Assembly: GCA_937922815.1 (NCBI GenBank)
Contig: CALAJP010000108.1
Location: forward strand, 1-40,387
Direction: 5' to 3'
Source: an uncultured Saprospiraceae bacterium
GTDB taxonomy: Bacteria; Bacteroidota; Bacteroidia; Chitinophagales; Saprospiraceae
DNA length: 40,387 nucleotides
Made by a program: the position numbers and the translations under genes. The stretch's first letter is position 1. Each line of letters begins with the position of its first letter. Below, piece after piece: positions 35,442 through 40,387 of this stretch. The notes beneath the pieces were generated by a model. The model was not told where the DNA came from. It made no database searches and saw nothing but the letters and a program-made list of their open reading frames with translations.

Positions 35442-35573
35442 CGGTATATTATTGTTTTCGTAAAATTGTCAAAAAAAATCATTAAATTTTCAGCAAATTA
35501 ATCATTTTTTTTATTCTTCGCTCGATTTTTAAAGGCTTATGTGATTTTATCTATTTGAGATAATTCACTAAAC

Positions 35574-35611
35574 AAAAAGAGGTTCGATTATATCTAATCG
35601 AACCTCTTTTT
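35574..35611. terminator. Strong bidirectional terminator
   Basis: A perfect 17-bp stem (35574-35590 with 35595-35611, core gaggttcgatta) closes the loop tatc. A-run and T-run ends lie on both strands. It lies downstream of the leftward OmpA-like gene and next to repeat element B. Confidence 0.92.
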
Positions 35612-35617
35612 TCATAT

Positions 35618-35784
35618 TAGACATTAATATGAATGAATTTATATGGATTAAAAATGTTCTTTTTACCTCACTCTTCGCCAAGTACTCATCTTAATACCTA
35701 TGGGTATTAGATTCCGTGTTTTCCTTGATTGAAATAAAAATTCCTGTTTTTTCTCTCATACAATCCAATTCGTAATATTGTCTA
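35618..35784 (-). mobile_element. MITE-like intergenic repeat, copy B (inverted relative to copy A)
   Basis: This 167-bp non-coding element reads on the minus strand like copy A at 27997-28152, with one extra stretch of about 12 bp (around gtacttggcgaag). Its ends, TAGACATTAATA (35618-35629) and the complement of TAGACAATATTA (35773-35784), match at 10 of 12 positions as terminal inverted repeats. It sits between the OmpA-like stop and the terminator at 35574-35611. Confidence 0.7.
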
Positions 35785-35804
35785 TTATATAAAAATAAAA
35801 ACTG

Positions 35805-38201
35805 TTAAAAGTTTTCGTCTAACTCTGACTTTAACTCCAATATTTCCACTCTTCTTTCTTTGGATGCTTTTGGAGAATAAATAGATTTCCTCTTATCTTT
35901 TCTATCCGAAGTCACACCAGAAGGAGCCTTAGATTCACCATATGGCCTATCCGTAATTTTTAATTGTCCGTTAAGTATAAATTTGTACAACTCTCCTCCG
36001 TTAAAGTTCTGAAAATGATTTCTGATAGAACTAACTCTACGTTGAGTTAAAGCAAAGTTATATTTATCAGAGGCTCTTGGACTTGCATACGCCTTAACTA
36101 CTAATTCTGCAGTGTTTCCTTGATTCAAATATCTAAGCAAATCATCAGAGAATTTATCAAATGTAGATGCACCTAATCTTACTTCATTGAAAAATGAAGC
36201 TATTTCTTCTCTTCCTTTGTTTCCTCCAGCATAGCCACTTATGTATTCCGATTCTTTAGCAATATAATCTCTCGCTAAGTTAGGATAAGATGTTTTTGTA
36301 GTCAATTTATTAGAACGTCTGTCTGGCATATCGTTGTCAAAATAAATTGGCAATGGCAAGTATGCGTTTAATTTTAAAGGCGTAATTGGAATAGGCTCTA
36401 ATTTGATATTTTGTTCAATCACAATATCTTCATAACCTAATTCCGCAGGCAAGTTAATAGTAACGGTGTCTGTAATGTATTCAGGATGAGAACCAATTAA
36501 CTTATAACAAGTAGCATTTTTATCTAGATTAAACATGAAATTAGATAAACCTTTTTTAGTTTCAATAACTTTACCGTTACAATCTGCCAAAGCAACTGTA
36601 CCGTTAGAAATTAAATCATTAGATAAAGCGTCAAGTAAATCGCCTTTTACTGTATAAGTAATAGGGTCTAAATATACTTTTTCAACAATTCCTTTAGATC
36701 TATCAACACCAACTGTAGAAATATCTACGTTTGCAGGTTTAAAGCCTTTTTTCTTAACTACTGAAGTATATGCTGTGTTTAACGTAACTACAAAATCATA
36801 AATATTAGTTGCCGCATCTTCTTTTTCTGCAATAATACCTGATTCGTTTAATAACTGAACATTCGTTCCGTTCAAGTCAGATTTATCCGAATTGTCAAAG
36901 GTAATAATTTGCAAATCTACATCATTAACTTCTACCTCCCAGATGTCATTACAACAAGCTTCGTTTGTTAAATCAATAAATTTAGAACCTATTCTATTCG
37001 TTGATAAAAATACTTTTTTACCATCTTTAGAAACAGAATAATTCAAATCATCATAACTAGAGTTAATCGCAGATTCTAAATGTGAAATAGATTTGTTTTC
37101 GAAATCAAAACCAAATACATCAAAACCACCTAAGCCTTTTCTTCCCATAGAACTAAAATAAAGCGTTTCTTCTGAGAAAGAATAAAAAGGAGTAATATCA
37201 TCAAATTGAGTATTAATTTCATCCAAGTTCATTGGACTTCCAAAACCATTTTCGTTGATAGTACTTGCGTAAATATCTTTACCTCCTTTACCTCCTACTC
37301 TATCCGACACAAAATAAAGAACTTTCTCTCCTTTTTGGTTAACTCCTATGTTAGGGTGTGTTGCGGTGAAACCAGGAGTATTAATCATACCTGGTAGCTT
37401 TTCCATATTCATAAATGCTCCTGATTGATCCATTTTCGCTCTATTGATAGTACAAATCAGTTCACTTGCATTCTTATAATCACACAATGTGTAATAAATC
37501 ATACTTTCTTCTTCGTCAAATGCGATATGAGCCGCACTTGTAGCTGTTTTATTCAATGCGTCAATTGATGTAGTAACAGAATCACTTCCCATAACCATCA
37601 GTTTAGAGTAGTATTTTTTACTTTTAGACAAGGTGTCTCTTCTCAATGACGAATAATACAATTTATCATTCATAAAAAATGGAGACAGTTCAGCTTGCTC
37701 TGTGTTCACCGAGTCCGAAAGTGGGTTCACAACATGTCTATGCGAAGAAGAACTCACTACATCAGAAGCCCATGCACAATATTCAATTTCTTTAGCCGCC
37801 AAATCAGTTTCTAACGGGTAGGCTTGTTTAACCGTTTGAGAAAGAAATTTTTCAAAATTAGCTTTTGCTTCATCATAATTACCTAAGTTTTTTTGAGCCA
37901 ACGCTAATTTATAGTGCGTCAAAGGGAATTTTCCCGCTTCACCACCATCAACAATCGTTTTGTAGGCATCTCGTGCAATCGAAAACGCTTTAAATTCAAA
38001 AGCAGACTCCGCCAAATAGTGATTATCTTCTTGACTCAACTCTTGAAACTCTTGGACATGATAAAGATATTTCATGGAGTTGTAATAGTCTTTCTCTGCG
38101 AATGCCTTTTTTGCGGCTTTTTTGTACTGCCCTAATGTTTGAGCAGATGTTGTTAATGTAATACAACAACATAAAATTGTAAAAAAAAGATACTTGTTCA
38201 T
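35805..38201 (-). CDS. TPR/PD40/OmpA-like outer-membrane-associated protein (798 aa)
   Basis: A signal peptide is at about 1-20 (ending TTSAQ). TPR-like helices span about 25-140 (AKKAFAEKDYYNSMKYLY, YKLALAQKNLGNYDEAKANF). PD40 strands follow at about 165-400, with FVSDRVGGKGGKDIYAS and FSSMGRKGLGGFDVFG. Beta-domains fill about 425-610 and a divergent OmpA-like domain about 615-798. In the OmpA motif the usual GHTD..G....N..LS..R is AYASPRASDKYNFALTQRR; Arg and Asn are kept but the Asp that binds diaminopimelate is Ser, and there is a long insertion before the final RRVEILEL. The layout parallels the 704-residue protein at 5353-7467 and PorE-type proteins. It is likely periplasmic and linked to gliding or T9SS machinery, but it is transcribed alone here. 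Confidence 0.85.
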   Translation of the reverse strand: MNKYLFFTILCCCITLTTSAQTLGQYKKAAKKAFAEKDYYNSMKYLYHVQEFQELSQEDNHYLAESAFEFKAFSIARDAYKTIVDGGEAGKFPLTHYKLALAQKNLGNYDEAKANFEKFLSQTVKQAYPLETDLAAKEIEYCAWASDVVSSSSHRHVVNPLSDSVNTEQAELSPFFMNDKLYYSSLRRDTLSKSKKYYSKLMVMGSDSVTTSIDALNKTATSAAHIAFDEEESMIYYTLCDYKNASELICTINRAKMDQSGAFMNMEKLPGMINTPGFTATHPNIGVNQKGEKVLYFVSDRVGGKGGKDIYASTINENGFGSPMNLDEINTQFDDITPFYSFSEETLYFSSMGRKGLGGFDVFGFDFENKSISHLESAINSSYDDLNYSVSKDGKKVFLSTNRIGSKFIDLTNEACCNDIWEVEVNDVDLQIITFDNSDKSDLNGTNVQLLNESGIIAEKEDAATNIYDFVVTLNTAYTSVVKKKGFKPANVDISTVGVDRSKGIVEKVYLDPITYTVKGDLLDALSNDLISNGTVALADCNGKVIETKKGLSNFMFNLDKNATCYKLIGSHPEYITDTVTINLPAELGYEDIVIEQNIKLEPIPITPLKLNAYLPLPIYFDNDMPDRRSNKLTTKTSYPNLARDYIAKESEYISGYAGGNKGREEIASFFNEVRLGASTFDKFSDDLLRYLNQGNTAELVVKAYASPRASDKYNFALTQRRVSSIRNHFQNFNGGELYKFILNGQLKITDRPYGESKAPSGVTSDRKDKRKSIYSPKASKERRVEILELKSELDENF

Positions 38202-38708
38202 TTACTCAGGTTTTTTTATTTCTAAGGTTTTAAATAGTTTATGTGTGTGCTTTATCTTAGATTAGATTATAGAATGTTAAATGGTTAATTCGGCATCAGT
38301 AATACATGCAAACAAATCATTCACTACCCTATTTGTTGATTTATCAATCCCAATTAACAAATATAAACAACATAAATACAATTAGCCTATTGACCAACTC
38401 TATTACAATAGATTTTAATAAACAATTAACAAAAAAAATGAAACTTTTTGTAATCAATTTATTAATAATGGTTTTTTCGGCATCGATTAAACATATATTT
38501 ATAATTACAATATAACAAAATCTCGTATTAGAATCCCAATTTTACTCTCAAGGTCGGTTTATAATCTACCTTAAAGGTTTTCGCTCTAATGTTCGTCTAA
38601 TTAATATTCAACTTTAAAGATTAGTTTTTTAAAAAACAGTACATTTGTGTTTTTTTTAAGAAAACTAGACACAATCTAGATTCGAATTATTACAATATAA
38701 ATAAGAGT
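38202..38708. other. Divergent intergenic region between the OmpA-like gene and yidC
   Basis: These 507 bp should hold promoters for both flanking genes. On the plus strand a -7 box lies at 38640-38647. On the minus strand TATATTTG at 38358-38365 fits the -7 pattern but has no well-placed TTG. A 25-codon frame at 38438-38515 (MKLFVINLLIMVFSAS...) looks like the start of a signal peptide and could be a tiny gene or a remnant. Confidence 0.5.
38640..38647 (+). promoter_or_regulatory. -7 box (TACATTTG) upstream of yidC
   Basis: The box matches TAnnTTTG 61 bp before the ATG at 38709. The -33 TTG is not evident. Confidence 0.5.
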
Positions 38709-40387
38709 ATGGATAAGAATAATCTTACCGGTTTTTTGCTTCTAATGGGTTTAATGGTAGGTTGGTTTTACTACACTTCCCCTTCTACAGAAGAATTAGA
38801 AGAAGTTCAAAGAATAGAAGATTCTATCAGAGTTGCTCAACAAGCAGTATCTGAAACCGTTCTGGAAAACAATAACCAAACGATTGAGACCACTAACCAA
38901 GCCTTGGATTCTAATCGATTGGCTAAATTAGATGAAGAATATGGCGTTTTCGCCCCTGCCGTAGTCGGAAAAGAGACTATCGTTTCTTTAGAAAATGAAT
39001 TTTTGAAAATTGATTTTTCTACCAAAGGTGCAAATATCAAAAATGTTTGGGTCAAAAAACACAAAACAATTACAGAAGACAAAGAGGGTAACGAAATCGA
39101 AAACCCGCTTGTTTTACTTAATAATGATAAAAATAAATTTGAATATATTTTTGCCGTTCCTCAAGTAGCTGCTGGTGAAATTAGTACTTCAGAATTAATC
39201 TTTACCCCTCAAATCAACGAAAACCATGTTGATTTTGTAGCTCAATTAGACAATGGCAGAAATATTACTTTGTCTTACTCTTTGGGCGATAACTATGAAG
39301 TAAAACATAGCATCCAACAGAAAGGGTTAGAAAATTATTTCCAAAAATCTAAAGAAACCGTTCAACTTCGATGGGTAAATCATATCGAAAAGTTAGAAAG
39401 AAACACTGAGTTTGAGAAAATGTACTCTACGGTTTATTTCAAACCTGCTGAAGATGATGTAGATTATTGTAGCTGTCGTTCTGATGATAACGAAGTTATG
39501 AAAGAGCCTGTTTCTTGGGTTTCTACAACCAATCAGTTTTTCAATACAACTTTATTCGCTAAGAGCAAACCGTTCTATTCTGCGGATTTAACAACAGAAG
39601 TATTAGGCGAAAATAATTCTGCTCTAAAGAAAATTACTTCTCTTATTGAAATTCCAAAAAGTGAATTATCTACGGGAATGCAAATGAATTTCTATATCGG
39701 ACCAAACGATTATGATGTTTTAGCTGCTTATAATGATGATGTTCAGTATATCATTCCTTACGGATGGAGTTTCTTTGGAACGATTAATAGATATGTTATT
39801 CGTCCACTGTTTGGCTTTTTATTAGGTTTTGTTGGAATAGAAGGTATTGCTATTATTTTAATGACTTTGATTGTAAAGTTGGTTGTTTTTCCATTGACAT
39901 ACAAAGCATTATATGCTCAGTCTAAAATGGCTGCCTTGAAACCAAGAATTGAAAAATTAAAAAGCAAACACCCAGATGATCCACAAAAGGCTCAAATGGA
40001 AAACATGAAGCTATACCAAGAATATGGTGTGAATCCAGCGGGTGGATGTTTGCCTATGGTCTTGCAGATGCCAATTTGGTACGCCTTGTTTAGGTTTTTC
40101 CCTGCTACAATAGATTTCAGGCAAGCGAGTTTCTTGTGGGCTACGGATTTATCTTCTTATGATGTTTTTGCACGTTTGCCATTTGAAGTACCTTTTTATG
40201 GTTCGCACATCAGTTTATTTACCATACTTTGGGCGATAACAACGGTAATTTACACGTATTACAACTCTAAGCATATGGATATGTCTGCTAATCCAGCGAT
40301 GAAATATGTTCAATATGGTATGCCTGTTATGTTTTTATTTTTCTTTAATAATTACTCGGCAGGTTTGACTTGTTATATGTTCTTTTC
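38709..40387 (+). CDS. yidC: Membrane protein insertase YidC (C-terminus beyond window)
   Basis: YidC inserts and folds inner-membrane proteins, alone or with SecYEG. The visible 559 codons begin with an N-terminal transmembrane anchor (LTGFLLLMGLMVGWFYYTS). A large periplasmic beta-supersandwich domain follows at about 75-340 (VSLENEFLKIDFSTKGANIK, with GPNDYDVL near its end). The conserved insertase core includes YGWSFFGTINRYVIRPLFGF, LVVFPLTYKALYAQSKMAAL, NPAGGCLPMVLQMPIWYALF and the start of the last helices (AMKYVQYGMPVMFLFFFNNY). A Cys pair (DYCSCRS) in the periplasmic domain is not general to the family. The gene is divergent from the OmpA-like gene and runs off the right edge in frame. 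Confidence 0.96.
   Translation, partial: MDKNNLTGFLLLMGLMVGWFYYTSPSTEELEEVQRIEDSIRVAQQAVSETVLENNNQTIETTNQALDSNRLAKLDEEYGVFAPAVVGKETIVSLENEFLKIDFSTKGANIKNVWVKKHKTITEDKEGNEIENPLVLLNNDKNKFEYIFAVPQVAAGEISTSELIFTPQINENHVDFVAQLDNGRNITLSYSLGDNYEVKHSIQQKGLENYFQKSKETVQLRWVNHIEKLERNTEFEKMYSTVYFKPAEDDVDYCSCRSDDNEVMKEPVSWVSTTNQFFNTTLFAKSKPFYSADLTTEVLGENNSALKKITSLIEIPKSELSTGMQMNFYIGPNDYDVLAAYNDDVQYIIPYGWSFFGTINRYVIRPLFGFLLGFVGIEGIAIILMTLIVKLVVFPLTYKALYAQSKMAALKPRIEKLKSKHPDDPQKAQMENMKLYQEYGVNPAGGCLPMVLQMPIWYALFRFFPATIDFRQASFLWATDLSSYDVFARLPFEVPFYGSHISLFTILWAITTVIYTYYNSKHMDMSANPAMKYVQYGMPVMFLFFFNNYSAGLTCYMFF

Noticed and set aside
38837-39082. 81-codon minus-strand frame within yidC
   Set aside because: It is antisense to a highly conserved gene and has no features of its own.

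Overview
The window is AT-rich DNA from a member of the Bacteroidota. The evidence is a large surface protein with a type IX secretion (T9SS) type B C-terminal domain, next to a PorP/SprF-family protein and an OmpA/PD40 protein. Other evidence is an HU-CCDC81/SPOR protein, the gene order miaB - sigma-54 activator - lptE - TPR protein - secG, and promoter boxes of the TAnnTTTG type with almost no Shine-Dalgarno sequences. Genus or family cannot be fixed from the sequence alone. No rRNA, tRNA, CRISPR array or transposase gene was seen.

Layout. 1-5.3 kb: an outer-surface lipoprotein cut by the left edge, an HtrA-type protease with one PDZ domain, an orphan cytoplasmic gene enclosed by 50-bp direct repeats, a secreted hypothetical protein and a DoxX membrane protein. 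5.35-18.2 kb: a leftward three-gene set made of a 3253-residue Asp-rich adhesin-like protein, its PorP/SprF partner and an OmpA-family protein with PD40 repeats. 18.2-18.8 kb is a gene-free upstream region. 18.8-28.9 kb holds mostly single genes: RluF, a SCO protein, FabH, a secreted thioredoxin-SPOR fusion, an LTA-synthase-like membrane sulfatase, an HU-CCDC81/SPOR membrane protein, a small secreted protein, a FAD oxidoreductase and a bifunctional-nuclease protein. 29.1-35.4 kb: a leftward cell-envelope cluster (TPR lipoprotein, GNAT, MiaB, sigma-54 activator, LptE, TPR protein, SecG). 35.8-38.2 kb: a second TPR/PD40/OmpA-like protein. The right edge cuts yidC.

How they fit together. The theme is the cell envelope: export (SecG, YidC), lipopolysaccharide delivery (LptE), T9SS surface display (type B protein with SprF-like partner), peptidoglycan attachment (two OmpA-like and two SPOR proteins) and envelope quality control (HtrA, thioredoxin). 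The adhesin, SprF and OmpA genes very probably form one surface-display unit.

The most interesting non-coding signals are four. First, a pair of about 160-bp MITE-like elements with imperfect 12-bp terminal inverted repeats lies in opposite orientation at 28.0 and 35.7 kb. Second, a one-gene cassette is bounded by 50-bp direct repeats. Third, an identical C-rich 10-mer precedes the two downstream genes of the adhesin operon. Fourth, a sigma-54-like promoter lies upstream of the thioredoxin-SPOR gene.
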